NCBI GenBank assembly: GCA_900073065.1 | Contig: FJOG01000006.1 | Location: 1,222,881 to 1,286,880 of the forward strand | Direction of reading: 5' to 3' | DNA length: 64,000 nt | From: Phialocephala subalpina | Taxonomy: Eukaryota; Ascomycota; Leotiomycetes; Helotiales; Mollisiaceae | Part shown: piece by piece, positions 23,688-35,475 of the stretch | How positions within the stretch are numbered: position 1 is the stretch's first letter | Layout of the letters: every line of letters begins with the position of its first letter | Made by a program: the position numbers and the translations under genes | The notes under the pieces: generated by a model | Told to the model about the DNA's origin: nothing | The model's input: the letters and a program-made list of their open reading frames with translations, nothing else | The model's database searches: none

Positions 23688-24596
23688 TCAGGCTCCCAAC
23701 CTGATCAATGTAAAGGCGCGGGAAACCTCTCGCCGGAGTGGGGCGAGCATCATAATCTGGGCGGTACCACTTCTCTCCCGAGTCCAGCCTACTGCTCGCA
23801 AGTCTTTCGCACTAATCTCCACTTTGCTATAACAGGCGCCTTTCACAGCTCTCCCAATTCGCCACACGGTCTTTTCAGATGCAAGCAGCTTATAGCGCAG
23901 TACGCCCAAATTTGCGATATCCTCCTCGTCACAAGTTATCCAGTCTGGGCCATCGAGACCCCTTGATATACGCTCGTCTCGGCTGGTTATCACAGCCAAT
24001 TTCTCGGGTATGGCTTGGAGATTCGCAGCCGGCTCTCCTCGTCTCTGTTTCATGAATCCCAGTTGTGATTCAGTGTGGTGTCGCCTTTCTATTTCTTCAT
24101 CCCAGATATCTTCTGGCCAAGGATCTTCGAGAGCACTCTCATACTCTTCATCACTGTCTTCTGCTTCTTCAGGCCGCGTTACATCATCTCCATCCCCGTC
24201 TCCCTCTTCGTCACTATCATTGCCCTTGTCCCCGTCTCCTCGATCCTCGTCGTTGCTTTCTTTCCTCTGCTCGGGGTCGTCATTCTGATCATCTTTGCCG
24301 CCTCCGGCAGCGATAGCTTTGCGTCTTGGTGGGGATAGTAAGGCTGTGACTCTCTAATCGGTCCTTCTAGTCACGTAGGCAGCTACGGCGTAAGGCTCAG
24401 AGTGTTCAATAACTGGAATAGCTTGGGCTTGAGGTCGTGGTCTATGGGGCCTTCGTATGTATCTTAGTGGAGTAGAATTTGGTAGACTTTTAGTCGTCGG
24501 GTCGCGTTTATCCTCACTCGTTGTGTGAGGTGCAGACTTGTGAGAAATGACGTCCTCGATGGTTGGTAGGACTTCAGATTCACGATCGGTAGCCAT
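23688..24596 (-). pseudogene. paralog of the QLQ-like gene, interrupted by one in-frame TAG
   Basis: From ATG 24596 one minus-strand frame runs to a stop at 23688 (303 codons), broken only by TAG at 24354-24356. Before the stop it matches the neighbouring gene at 24848-25465 (shared pieces: TPLRYIRR against SKRRRYVK, PVIEHSEP against TPIEHSEP, AAYVTRRTD against AGYVSRRTD). Similarity resumes after it (AGGGKDDQNDDPEQ against AGGGKKDQNDDEPEQ), so the TAG sits inside homologous coding sequence. Further on there is an acidic repeat (DEDRGDGDKGNDSDEEGDGDGDD) and a unique 150-residue C-terminal region (EDPWPEDIWDEEIERR, GLDGPDWITCDEEDIANLG) that the neighbour lacks. No intron removes the TAG. Function unknown. 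Confidence 0.6.
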
Positions 24597-24847
24597 ATCT
24601 GGTACCTTGAATCTTTTGGGATGCGATAGCGTGATACTGGAGGAGAAATTGAAGTTTGATGCTTGTGTAAGTGGGAAAATGGTCAAAATTGATGGTTGGG
24701 CTGAACGTTGGCATAGCCACGCTGGGCTTGCAGCAAAACTGTCTTTCGGTCTCTTTCTGCATTCGAGTCTCAACGAGCTTTGGCTGGGAGTCTTTCTGCC
24801 CGATCGTTCTAGATGTACTCTCTTCTTGAGCACTCCCATGCTACCAA

Positions 24848-25465
24848 TCATTCTCTTTTGTGTTCGTTGATTGCAGCATTTCCTTGTTCTGTCCAAGGAT
24901 GCTCCGCGACTGGAAACTCCGCGGGCGAAGTCCCGAACAGCTGTTCTTGAGTACTTTTAGGGATAGCAAGGTTCTTCGCCAGAATTTTGAAGGCATAAAT
25001 CTGATGCCTGAGCGTGTTTAATTGCGCCTTCGACAGTTCGAAATCCTGAGACCTGTTTGTTTCATCGCTATCGTTGTCCTTGTCTTCCCTCCTATCACCA
25101 TCTTCTTTCTTGGCCTTTCCCTGCTCAGGCTCATCATCATTCTGATCTTTCTTTCCTCCACCCGCAGTCTTAGTCACCCGCTTCGGCGGGGGTAGGGCAT
25201 TGACCGTCCTGTCAGTCCTTCTTGACACATAGCCTGCAGCTCCACGAGGCTCTGAGTGCTCGATAGGAGTTGTCTGGACTTGAGACTGCGTTACAGGAAG
25301 TGCTTTAACATATCGCCGTCGTTTGGAATTGGGCGAGTTTTCGATCGCGGCACCTCGTCTCTGCTCGTTGACTGAAAGGCTGTAAAGCATGTGTCGACTA
25401 GTGAGGGTATGGTGAATGGCGTCTTCGCTGTTTAGAAGAACCCCGGATTGATGATCGATAGCCAT
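24848..25465 (-). CDS. small acidic/basic protein with a QLQ-like motif
   Basis: Minus-strand frame from ATG 25465 to a stop at 24848, 205 aa, no intron. The N-terminal half is charged and disordered, including SKRRRYVKALPV and EHSEPRGAAGYVSRRTD. A K/E/D-rich stretch follows (KKEDGDRREDKDNDSDE). The last 60 residues contain LSKAQLNTLRHQIYAFKILA followed by KNLAIPKSTQEQLFG. This closely resembles the QLQ motif found near the N terminus of SWI/SNF-family ATPases (a Gln-Leu-Gln-like protein-interaction module). No helicase follows, so this is a stand-alone QLQ-like protein or a fragment. The start is taken as MAIDHQSG, matching the start of the paralog (MATDRESE). The upstream region runs into an assembly gap. 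Confidence 0.55.
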   Translation of the reverse strand: MAIDHQSGVLLNSEDAIHHTLTSRHMLYSLSVNEQRRGAAIENSPNSKRRRYVKALPVTQSQVQTTPIEHSEPRGAAGYVSRRTDRTVNALPPPKRVTKTAGGGKKDQNDDEPEQGKAKKEDGDRREDKDNDSDETNRSQDFELSKAQLNTLRHQIYAFKILAKNLAIPKSTQEQLFGTSPAEFPVAEHPWTEQGNAAINEHKRE

Positions 25466-25531
25466 TTTTGTTATATGTAAGTCTTGTCGAGGTTCGAGTG
25501 TGTGGTCGTGAAGCAGAAGCTGAGGTTGATA

Positions 25532-25741
25532 NNNNNNNNNNNNNNNNNNNNNNNNNNNNNNNNNNNNNNNNNNNNNNNNNNNNNNNNNNNNNNNNNNNNN
25601 NNNNNNNNNNNNNNNNNNNNNNNNNNNNNNNNNNNNNNNNNNNNNNNNNNNNNNNNNNNNNNNNNNNNNNNNNNNNNNNNNNNNNNNNNNNNNNNNNNNN
25701 NNNNNNNNNNNNNNNNNNNNNNNNNNNNNNNNNNNNNNNNN
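25532..25741. other. assembly gap (210 N)
   Basis: Run of N. It lies in the upstream region of the QLQ-like gene and may hide its true 5' end or further tandem copies of the same family. Confidence 0.99.
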
Positions 25742-26437
25742 TTCTTCGTGAGGTAATGAGGTGCATATGCATGGATGCTGGTTGTCCACTGCCGCAGCCA
25801 ACTAGGCTTACAGTAAGGCTACCTGGAGCACCTGAGAATCAGGATTTCAACAAGCCATGAATCTTGGCAGAATCTAACGTCAAAGATCATGTATGGATCA
25901 CGAGGAATAAAACAATGGAAATCTGACGGAAAGAATAGCAGAATCACGTGATATATTATGACACTAATTAATCCATGAAATGCGTCAATTGCAAGGCTGG
26001 GATAGCAAAAGAGACGAGCCAAAAAGTAATATAAAAGGTATAGCATCAAAGTTGGGAGTCTGTCCATAAAGGATGTATCTTGAAGTCAAACGCGTGCCTC
26101 GAAAACAACGCAACACGCTTCTGAAAGAATAAGATCCTGATAATTGACCAGAATTTCGTCTCGAAATCAAGTAGCAATCGCAGGAGCACTACGAGGCGTT
26201 TCAATTCCATATGAAAAGTTACCATGAAATTGAATCTTGATCATTGAAATGAACATTGGAAGTTTTCATCCCAAGCGTACAAAAAGCTCGGATCCGGCGA
26301 AATCTTAGCCCGCTCGCTTAACGCACACTGGATTTCAACACCACGAAATTTACGCCGACGAACATCGAATTTTCGACATCCCCGCATACACCATCCATCT
26401 TTGACTTCTTCACAGCAATCAAAGATCTTCCATCGAG
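25742..26437. other. intergenic, upstream of uL14
   Basis: No coding frame is convincing. The last part should contain the promoter and leader of the ribosomal protein gene at 26438. Confidence 0.4.
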
Positions 26438-27248
26438 ATGGCAAAGATTTCGTATGTGCCCTCCATACCCCCAGCTTTTCTGCGACGCCAATCGTGCAAT
26501 GTGATTGCGACTTGGAAAAGGAAAAATTGCTCGAGAATGAACTGACGATGATGATCACAGACGTGGTGCCCCAGGTGGCAAGCTCAAGATGACCCTCGGT
26601 CTCCCTGTGTACGTCGATTCGAATCCTCCTACAATCCTCTCCGCGATAGCAGATCCAGCCCGCCCATAACATACAATACAAGTTGGAGGAAATATACTGA
26701 TTGCTAGAACAGCGGCGCAGTCATGAACTGCTGCGACAACAGCGGTGCCCGTAACCTTTACATTATCTCCGTCAAGGGTATCGGTGCGCGTCTCAACCGT
26801 ATGCCAGCTGGTGGTGTTGGAGATATGGTCATGGCGACTGTCAAGAAGGGAAAGCCTGAGTTGAGAAAGAAGGTTATGCCTGCGGTTATCGTCAGACAGA
26901 GCAAGCCATGGAGACGAACTGATGGTGTCTTCTTGTACTTTGAGGACAATGCTGGTGTGGTACGTGCGAATTTCTTTGTGACAGATTGGCGAGGGGTGGG
27001 TTGAGGATGTGGACCTGCGGAAGGTGCCAGTCATGAAATTTTGTGCGGGCAACGTTTGAGGACGAGTGCTGACGAATTTTACACAGATCGTCAACCCCAA
27101 GGGCGAGATGAAGGGATCAGCCATCACAGGACCAGTCGGAAAGGAGGCAGCTGAGCTCTGGCCAGTACGTTCTACCACCCCCTCTCCTGGCAGAATCAAG
27201 CTAACATGGTCACAGCGTATTGCGAGCAACTCCGGTGTCGTTATGTAA
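26438..27248 (+). CDS. rpl23: 60S ribosomal protein uL14 (eukaryotic L23)
   Basis: Five exons (26438-26451, 26561-26608, 26713-26959, 27087-27164, 27216-27248) with introns of 109, 104, 127 and 51 nt, giving exactly 139 aa, the usual length. The first exon encodes only MAKI plus part of a serine. Conserved uL14 segments are complete: [51 protein letters not shown], and the C-terminal [14 protein letters not shown]. The protein binds 25S rRNA at the subunit interface of the large ribosomal subunit. Introns crowded near the 5' end are typical of fungal ribosomal protein genes. Confidence 0.97.
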
Positions 27249-30200
27249 AGGGTCTTTTTCATTGGGGTTCTGGCATGGAATGGGTTTGCTGCTGCTTGGT
27301 GCATACGAAGATAGCGATCACAACAATATGACGCATTTCGCAAGACACGAAGATTTGACACACACTTTCGATTCGCCTTGGCAGATTTGTGACGAAGATG
27401 AATTCTTGGGGTTACGGAAGAGGGCCCAGGAAGTTCTCATGGACCAAGGCATGAGGCAAGTGCCTAGGAGGTTTCCTGGCCAGTTCATAACGCATCACAA
27501 TGGAGCGAAGCCCTTGGGGGCCCTCTCAAGCAATTTGGAAAAGTGAGCTACATCGCCGAAGCTTCCAAGAGCAAACCACTCACGGGAACAACTCAAAGTC
27601 CTATTTTTCCCAGAGACATTGAAAGACAAGTATAGGAGGTCTACCCATCTTTGTATGTTTTGATGAGCGCTGTACATGCCGACCCCGTGCCTGATTCCTT
27701 ATATCCTCCTGTTCATATGCTCTAGCAGACTTCAGTATTTATTCTGCCCCAAGTTTATCACCGTTGTCTTTATGTCTGCCATTTCGGGTCCAAGATAATA
27801 TATATTCAAGCACTTTTCCCTCGAAGCGATTCGCACGCATGGCAATAGTGTTTCATTTGGTGTTGACTTCGAAAGGGTTTGGTGGTATGAAAAGCTGAAC
27901 ACTTCTTCTTGTTCGGATTTAGTTGGAAGTCTTCCCTGCAACTATGAGATGTAGCGCAGATTGCTGGAGGATGAAAGTTCGTCTCGAGAGATCGCATTGC
28001 AAGCGATGCTAAGCGACCTTTAGGTGAGGAGATATGTCTGGAAACTCATGACAGCTTGGATGTCCAAGTAAGCTTCTCGCCAATGCTTAGCGATACAGAT
28101 TGGGAATAAAGATGTCCTTTCGTTAAGCAACGCCCACCAAGCTCGTTTGTTGAAGCCTGTGTTTTCTGCTCGACGCTGTTGGAAATTGTCGAGTGCTAGC
28201 TAACCTGTCAACGATTTAATCTCAGAATATAATTTTGCAAATCCGCTGGACTCGAATATCTTTCGACACTTGTGCAGGTCCAGCAACTTGCATGGACCTG
28301 CCGGGTACCTGAGTGAATGGAAGGAGGGAGTTACCAGTGTATGGCTTGAAGCTTACAAGTCTGCAAAATGCTCGAATTCTTCGAATGCTGCGCAGGTCCA
28401 GCAGCTTGCGTGGCCCTGTCAGGTACCCGTGGATAGCTAGAGAGAGTTCCCAGTGTATGCTTGCAAGCTTGAAGTTCTGCAATATGCTCGAATTTTCCGA
28501 AAGTTGTGCAGGTCTGGCAGGTTGTATGGCACCAGGTTGAATCGGTGAACTGTTGCAAAGCTGTAGGGCTCTTCCGAGACAATCTCTTCATGATAATCAG
28601 GCGATCAACTGCAGTTGACGTCTTCAAAATGTGCCTCATTTATTGGCATGCGCATTGACAGATTCGGCCTGTCCGGGAAACTCTCATCGTCAGACTGACC
28701 CGATAACGCTCCGTTGCAGAAGACCATACATTGGAGAACACTGAGACAGCCTCAACCGTATCGTCGGGCTAAGTCGCAAGAAATCTCGTCGTCCTTGAAG
28801 CTCGCATGCTCGTACGATCTCGAGAACCTTCGCAGAGACATCAAAACTCGACTGAACTGAACGCAGGGTCTTCTTGGCCATAGCTTTCCGAAAACTTCCT
28901 GACTATCTCTCCCTAGGATAGTCAGAATCTAACGTTCTGATTGACTGGAACAATTACGCGTCCAAGACATCTCCACGAGACCGTGTTTCTCGTTCAAGTT
29001 CTCAGATCGCAGCCCACCCCACCAACTCTGGCTCAGAAAAAATCACGACCCTTTAGAAAACCAGACCCCGACTTCGCCGACCGCCTTCTCATAACGTGGC
29101 AAAAGTCTCCGTACTGTAGAAACTTTTGTTGCACGTCGACATGGAACTCCGAATCTATGCAGTTGTATCTCCGAACCACTGCAGCTTCATCGCGTGACTT
29201 CGCATTTGGGCGTATGCGCTCGCTCGTCAGAGCCGAAATATTTTCTTTTGTCTGTGCCCAGCTGGAACTGGAATTGGAACTGGAACGATCTTTTCGGCTC
29301 GGCGCCAATGCAGATGTTAGACGTGTCCGAAAATATTTCGATGCGTTTTACGTTGAATGTTTCTAGTTTGAGGCGGTGAGATGCTGTATAGCACTAGAAG
29401 AACGGAGGTTCGTGAAATTGTATTTTTGCGCAATTGTTGAGATTGGCTAAGACATAGCGTCATAGGATTTGACGGAGAGTTTTCAGGGAAGACCTGTCGA
29501 TCTTGATGTAGGAAGAAAGGTTGTGGTTCTTCAACGTTACTGCTTGAAATGTGGCAAAACTCGCCAAAATCGCATGGCTGTATATGGTTGAAGCTGAGAG
29601 GTTCAAGGTTGGTGCTGACTGTACTGTACCTCGCTCTCGGGTTTTTTGACAACTGCATTGATCCAGGATTGAGAATGTCACCAAACGGTTTGGTCGGTTT
29701 GGTGAGAGTTGTGTTCGCTGTCGTGGGATTCGAATGGCTTCGGATGTGCTACAAGGCTGTGAGAAATTAGATGTTAGATGTCAGCCTCCTGAATGCTTGA
29801 ATGCTTCGTCTGACCTCTAAAACCCAGAAACTCTTTACGAGTAGACATGTCTTACTCAGCCATGTTGCAGAAGCTTTTCTAGGCCAAGGCTTGTTCCTCG
29901 TCCGGTACCGCGATACAGTGAGCGTTTAGATCTCGAGGAGGATCAAGACACCCACCGCGTCAAGACCACATCTCGGATAGCAGTGTAATGGTCAATCCGT
30001 TTCTTGCCATCAAGGAGAAGAGAGACCGACTATTACCGATTCTCAGACGAGATAGAGGATGATAACTCGAACGAATGATCTATGCTTGAGTCGATCAGGA
30101 AAATCATCCCAACAAATCAAATCAAATGACTCCTATCAGACCGTCCTGACTACCGAGTCTTTTTTGGAAGACAGGTCCATGTGCCTCATGTAAGCCCTAG

Positions 30201-32124
30201 AAGCTTCAGCACGTTGCAAAGCTTTCTGGGGCTTGCCTAGATAACAAGCTAGCCTGCGGCTCTGCCAAATCATGCTTGCAGCGTCGGAATCAGTGTCCAA
30301 TCGCAGACTGCATATTAGCAGTTATTTTGATACAGTACACTATTCGGACGGCAGATCGAAGACAGAATCTTCAGCAACATTATGAACTCTTTGCATGCCC
30401 AGATCCTAATATACTTTCCGCGTCCCTTTCCAGGTACATTCCGCAAATCTGTATCTGGAGCCAATTGGTTCGGAAGACATAATCTTCCCCGCGTGGGAGC
30501 TCAGATGGGGAATCTGGAAGAAACTTGTCCCGAAGTTCGCGGTTGAACCCTGAGAAAAGCTCAAATTGTGGCTGGAGCTGAGCGAGTTTGTGGGTCGGGC
30601 GCCAGTCCGCAATAGCAACAAGGCGGATTCGTGGCGTTGAAGAAGCGACCCCGCAGTCCAATACCGGGCTGGCAGTGACATCTCTCACACCACCAGGCTG
30701 GGAATTTCGCCGCTGCCAGGTCCCTTGATTCTGACTTGAAGGATGCCGGCGCCTGGATGCTGGGAACCATAGGGTAAGCCCTCGGAAACGGCACAATGCG
30801 AGAATTGCGAAGAAGAAGGGTCACGAGAAATCAGTCGAGACTTTTTTTGGTGTTTCTTGGCGATGTTTCTGGGGAATTGTTGTCCCGGCTCACTTCGCGA
30901 CGCTGGTCTTTGAAGCTTGGCAATGGACTGTCTTTTGTTTCTGCGACAAGAACAGCGACTCGCGGTATTCACCATGAGACTCCGGATCATGTTCGAGTGT
31001 CATTGAAGAAAGGGTGATGTCCCGCGAGACGTCGTTCCGTGGAAGTAAGAGCCTTAGTATAAGTCTAACCCAGAGAGGATAAGCTGGGACATTTGAGGTG
31101 GTCCAAGTGGTGAGTCTATTCGCTTCGTCTCAACGTCCAGGCCGACTCTGAACACCTCAATCCTCGTCGATATCAAATCTCGTCTCATGGAGAGATGCGG
31201 CACAGCAATACGGGCTCATTTAAGTGGGATATATAAAGCTCCCAGAATAGAGCAAGTGTTACCAATAGTTTGGATCGGAAAGGATGTGGAGGCACTTCGC
31301 GGGCGAGTGAACCACACAGCATTATCAAATTACCAATCGCCTTCATGTCCCGATAAATCCCCCTCGGGGCTTAGTAGCCGCAGGATCTGTGCGTTCACGT
31401 TTTTTTGTCAAGCACTGTGTTGGCTGTTGGGCGTGACTGCTTCTCTCCACTGGGTGTCCCGTGGCGCTAAGGGTGCACAACTCGCCGCTTTCTCTCGTGC
31501 CTCATCGAGTCATGACTGCTGACCGCTCAAAATGTCCTTTACAGGTCTACTAAGACATGCAGCCATTTATTGATTATTTTGTCGTCAAATGAGAGCAGAT
31601 ACTTTCCCGTGCTTGGGTGTGGGCCTTCAGCCTCTCAAGATAACCTCACCGCATTAAGCTTATCGGGTGTAAGGCTGAGTGGTTAGTCAAGCCGCTTCGT
31701 ATCTTGATCTCGGTGAATTGGAAGATCCGCTCATGGGGTTCCAACCGCTCGGGCTTCTCGTGATGTACCTTGGACCGGGTCGAGACAATATACGAGGACC
31801 CTACCCAAGTTGAGACCTTGTTCCTTATCTGCTTCTCCTCAGCTGCGCCTTTGGCAATCTACCAACGAGTCAATCATTATGCCTATTGCTACCTATTTGG
31901 GTGGAAGTCCGATACCTGCAGATATCGTGCATCGATTGATCCTGATACAGTAAGATGTGGCCTAACAAATCATGAGTGAGCCTTTGCTTCAACAGGCAAA
32001 CGGAAGTGGACTTTCATCTTTTGGCCTGGAGAAAGTTCATAAAGGTCCACTCTCTCCTTCCAGTACGAAGTTGTTATAGGCCTGTTTCACATCTCTTTGC
32101 GGTTTCCTTTCTCAGGCCAGAAAA
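27249..32124. other. gene-poor region of about 4.9 kb
   Basis: No frame has recognisable protein content, good splice structure or codon bias; the longest frames (100-140 codons) overlap on both strands and I treat them as chance. Holds a three-copy direct repeat (28234-28550) and a short run of GGAACT-like repeats (about 29264-29290). At 31680-31765 there is a tRNA-like stretch with weak A-box (GGCTGAGTGG) and B-box (GGTTCCAACC) matches but no cloverleaf. The end of the region (about 32040-32124) is the leader of the multicopper oxidase gene. Confidence 0.4.
28234..28550. repeat. imperfect direct repeat, about 120-bp unit, three copies
   Basis: Copies begin near 28234, 28361 and 28477 (spacing 127 and 116 nt). 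Each contains a CTGCAAAATGCTCGAAT-like start, then TGCAGGTCCAGCA or a variant, then a GGTACC block, and the first two end with CCAGTGTATG and AAGCTT. Copy 3 is truncated. The copies differ by scattered substitutions and small indels, and none is within a supported gene. Confidence 0.75.
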
Positions 32125-34349
32125 ATGTTCTCAACACAGCTCTTCACCATCTTGGCCTGCGCGTCAACAGCTTTTTCTTCGATCGTAACTTATAACTGGG
32201 AGGTCACATGGGTTTATGCGGCTCCGGACGGGTTTGCAAGGCCAGTCCTGGGAATCAATGTAAACATATCCAATTCATTCTCTAAACCTAAGACAAGCTC
32301 TATCCTCTCATCTCCTCTGGACGTCACGACATAGCTTCTCTTATTCTACGAGCTCCAGATTCATACCCCCATGTAATCATGCTAACTGGTCGATCTTCTA
32401 GGGGAAGTTTCCATGTCCGACCATTGAGGTACGCAGTACTCCTTCTCCCACATGAGGGTATCTACTCACATGACTAGGCTAATCTTGGGGACCGAGTGAT
32501 CATCAACTACAGCAACAACCTCGTCAATGAAACTACATCCCTACATTTCCATGGATTGTTCCAAGCTGGAACAGCTTCGATGGATGGCCCAGTTGGCGTC
32601 ACCCAATGTCCTGTTCAGCCTGGCACGATTATCACCTATGATTTCGTGGTATATTGACCCTGGTCACCTCTCCTCAACCAGTACTAAATCAAAATACAGG
32701 CAAAGCAAGTTGGTACTTTCTGGTACCATGCTCACAATGGTGGATCATATATGGACGGCTTGCGAGGGCCGATCGTCTTTCATGACCCCTCGCCACCGTT
32801 CAAGTACGATGAGGATATCACCATAACAGTATCAGAGTGGTAAGAACGATTCGACTTCTTGAATTTGCTCCCCCACCCTAACTTTCTTTTTCGACTCTTT
32901 CATCGCTGTGCACTGTCTCTTCAAACTTTCTTGAGTCATGAATTGTAATGAGATTGAATTTGCTGACTCGTCCTAGGTATCAAGATCAGGCTCCAGGATT
33001 GATCAACTACTATCAGTCACAAGACAATCAGCTTAACAATGGTGGCTCCGAGCCCATTCCTAATTCGGCTGTCCTGCAAGACACTCAAAACGCCACCATT
33101 TCAGTCCTACCCAGAAAGACATATCTGATGCGATTCATCAACATTGGAGGTTTCGTGGGCGCATATGTCAAGATTGACGGCCACCAATTGACCATTGTCG
33201 AGATTGACGGAATCTACGTCGAACCACAAGAGGTGGATGAGCTGTACCTCACTGTGGCTCAACGTTATGCCGTTTTAGTGACGATGAAGTCCAGTACCGA
33301 CACGAACTACGCGATCTCTGCCACTTTGGACACAGCAATGTTTGATCACATTCCCGCTTGGGCCAATCCAGACGTCTTTGGATACCTCGTCTATAACTCC
33401 CAGAAACCCCTCCCAAAGCCAACACCGCTGAGAACTTACGATGTGATTGATGACACGACACTAGAGCCTAAGGATGGCATGAGAGCCCTGACGAAAGTTG
33501 ATCACCAGATCGTAATCACGATGGACTTTGACGATGATGACGGAGTCAACAGGTAAGCTCATCGAACTTCTAGCAATGTTCAATTTAACACCAACCAGGG
33601 CCACACTCAATAATGTCACCTACATTGCACCCAAAGTCCCAACACTCTACACCACAATGTCTGCTCCTACGAAAGACGTTGCGAATCCTCTCATCTACGG
33701 CCAGACCAACCCCTACATTCTCAAATCCAACGAAGTCGTCGAGATCGTCCTGATAAACAGTGATAACGGTGCCCATCCCTGGCAGTAAGTCCCCTCCTCC
33801 ACAGTCACGACTCCTCGCTTACCCACCACAGTCTTCACGGCCACGTCTTCCAAGTAATCGCCCGCTCCGACGACGGCGTCACCTACGACCCCAAAGCGAT
33901 CTCCGTACCCAAAATCCCCATGCGCCGCGACACCATCCAAGTGCATTCCGGAGGTTACGTTGTCCTCCGCTTCAAAGCTGACAATCCTGGCATCTTCCTT
34001 TTCCATTGTCATATCGAATGGCACGTCGAAGCTGGTCTTATCGCTACCATGATCGAAGCACCTGATGTTCTTGCTTCGACTCAGACTATTCCGCATAATC
34101 ACTTTGTGTCTTGTGAGAATGCGGGGATTCCGACGAAGGGGAATGCAGCGGGGAATACGAAGAATTATACGGATTTGACAGGTTTGAATGCGCAGTTTGA
34201 TACTGATAATTGGGGGTGAGTTCTTTCATTTTATTGCTGTTTGCTTATTGTTACTGACGAGTCTTTGTAGTGCTTTGGTGACCAAGCCCAAGAAGATGAA
34301 GAGATCGAGATTTTTTGAAAAGCGCCAACTCTACGACTACCAGTCGTAA
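32125..34349 (+). CDS. Fet3-type multicopper oxidase lacking a membrane anchor
   Basis: Eight exons (32125-32259, 32402-32428, 32478-32648, 32700-32839, 32977-33552, 33599-33784, 33832-34215, 34271-34349), 565 aa. All seven introns join in frame; one exon is only 27 nt. Signal peptide at residues 1-18. All four copper-binding blocks are present: [27 protein letters not shown] and [13 protein letters not shown], covering the type 1 copper and the trinuclear cluster. TVSEWYQDQ carries the glutamate that in Fet3 helps bind ferrous iron, so ferroxidase activity is possible. Typical Fet3 ends in a transmembrane helix. This chain ends in a basic tail ([15 protein letters not shown]) with no hydrophobic segment, suggesting a secreted enzyme. 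No FTR1 permease gene is adjacent. Confidence 0.9.
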
Positions 34350-34859
34350 CGACCTCACAACCATTTCCTTTGCTGCGCAAACCCTTTTCGTCATCTAAAA
34401 AGAGGCTATACCAGGAGTTCAGACATGGGAATGCACGATTGGGATTCAGAGTGCGAAAATTATGGTTCACGCCGACAAGGACTTGATGATAATGAGGTAC
34501 ACCATAATCTAATGGTAATGGTTCGCTTGTATATACCCCGCATAGAGCTCATTATACCCGGCGGAGAAGAGGGGTAAAAGTAATGTTCATAATGATTCTG
34601 AAACTTTTGCTCAATTTCTAATCGCGATTGTCTTCGGTCCGCGGGAACCACTTTCCATTTTCACAAGCAAGCTAGCCCCCTTTGACCTTTCTGCTTCAAC
34701 ACGACGCGACTTGCTCAAAGTCGAACACGCACAAAAGTTTCTTCAGACAGTGAGCTTTCTTCATGCAACAAGTATCTTATAAATCTCAACACAACAGAGT
34801 CACAGACATCCTACACATCACCAACCCCTCCTCTCCAAAACAGCCAACCCCGCCTTACC
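34350..34859. other. intergenic, no gene seen
   Basis: Three-prime region of the oxidase and leader of the next gene. From about 34760 the sequence is C/A-rich, typical of a fungal 5' leader. Confidence 0.4.
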
Positions 34860-35475
34860 ATGTCCTCCCACGACATCACCGCCTTCTTCCTTTCGCTCCT
34901 CATCCACTTCTACATGTATGCAGATTTATCTTAAGTCACCATTCCCCTTCTGGTACATACTTACTCGAAGACGTTCGGTAAACAGCACCCAAACCCACAT
35001 CCGCCACGATCCCGTAATATTTGCGGTCGAAATCGTTCCTCCCATCCTCATACCTCTCTTTTAAGACTACCTACAGAATTAGTACCTCGATGCTAGGATT
35101 GTGGCTTATATATTGTTGGTTGTGCATTGTGCTATTGTTGTTGGGGGCCGGACGACAAGGCCGGGGAGGGGAAATAGGGACATGGAGAATGAACGACGTA
35201 TGGAGAGGGGCGATAGAGATGGGGATAGAGAAAGAAATTTTAGGGTACTCCAGGAGATGTCGATGATGGAGAATATCGAGGAAATGATCAATACAGCGAT
35301 GGGTGGGCAATCCGTGAGCAACGCTTCTGGCTCATCTGGAAATTCGGGGTCAACTGAGGGTCGGTCATTCTCTCTAGACATTAAATTGCAGATTGATGGG
35401 ATCCAAAGAGAGGATTCTGGAATGTCTGATGGAACTTTGGTCAATGATAATGGTGGAACAACTTCGTGCAACTGA
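34860..35475 (+). CDS. small putative single-pass membrane protein, three-exon model
   Basis: Proposed exons 34860-34915, 34986-35013 and 35083-35475 (158 aa). The first exon encodes a hydrophobic N terminus (MSSHDITAFFLSLLIHFY). Exon 3 begins with a second hydrophobic stretch (RIVAYILLVVHCAIVVGG), then an arginine-rich segment (RRMERGDRDGDRERN) and a Gly/Ser-rich, acidic C-terminal half. The introns have GTATGC and GTAATA donors and CAG and TAG acceptors, and the frame is open across both. Family not recognised. An alternative is that exon 2 reads on to a TAA, giving a 43-residue product. Confidence 0.45.

Noticed and set aside
25468..25860. Frames reading across the run of N
   Set aside because: They are artefacts of untranslated N codons; only the part after ATG 25465 on the minus strand is supported.
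29030..29660. Overlapping frames on both strands of 90-140 codons
   Set aside because: They mirror each other in opposite strands and include a simple GGAACT-type repeat, so they appear to be chance openings.
31680..31765. Possible tRNA with weak A- and B-boxes
   Set aside because: Neither the acceptor stem, anticodon stem nor T-stem pairs.
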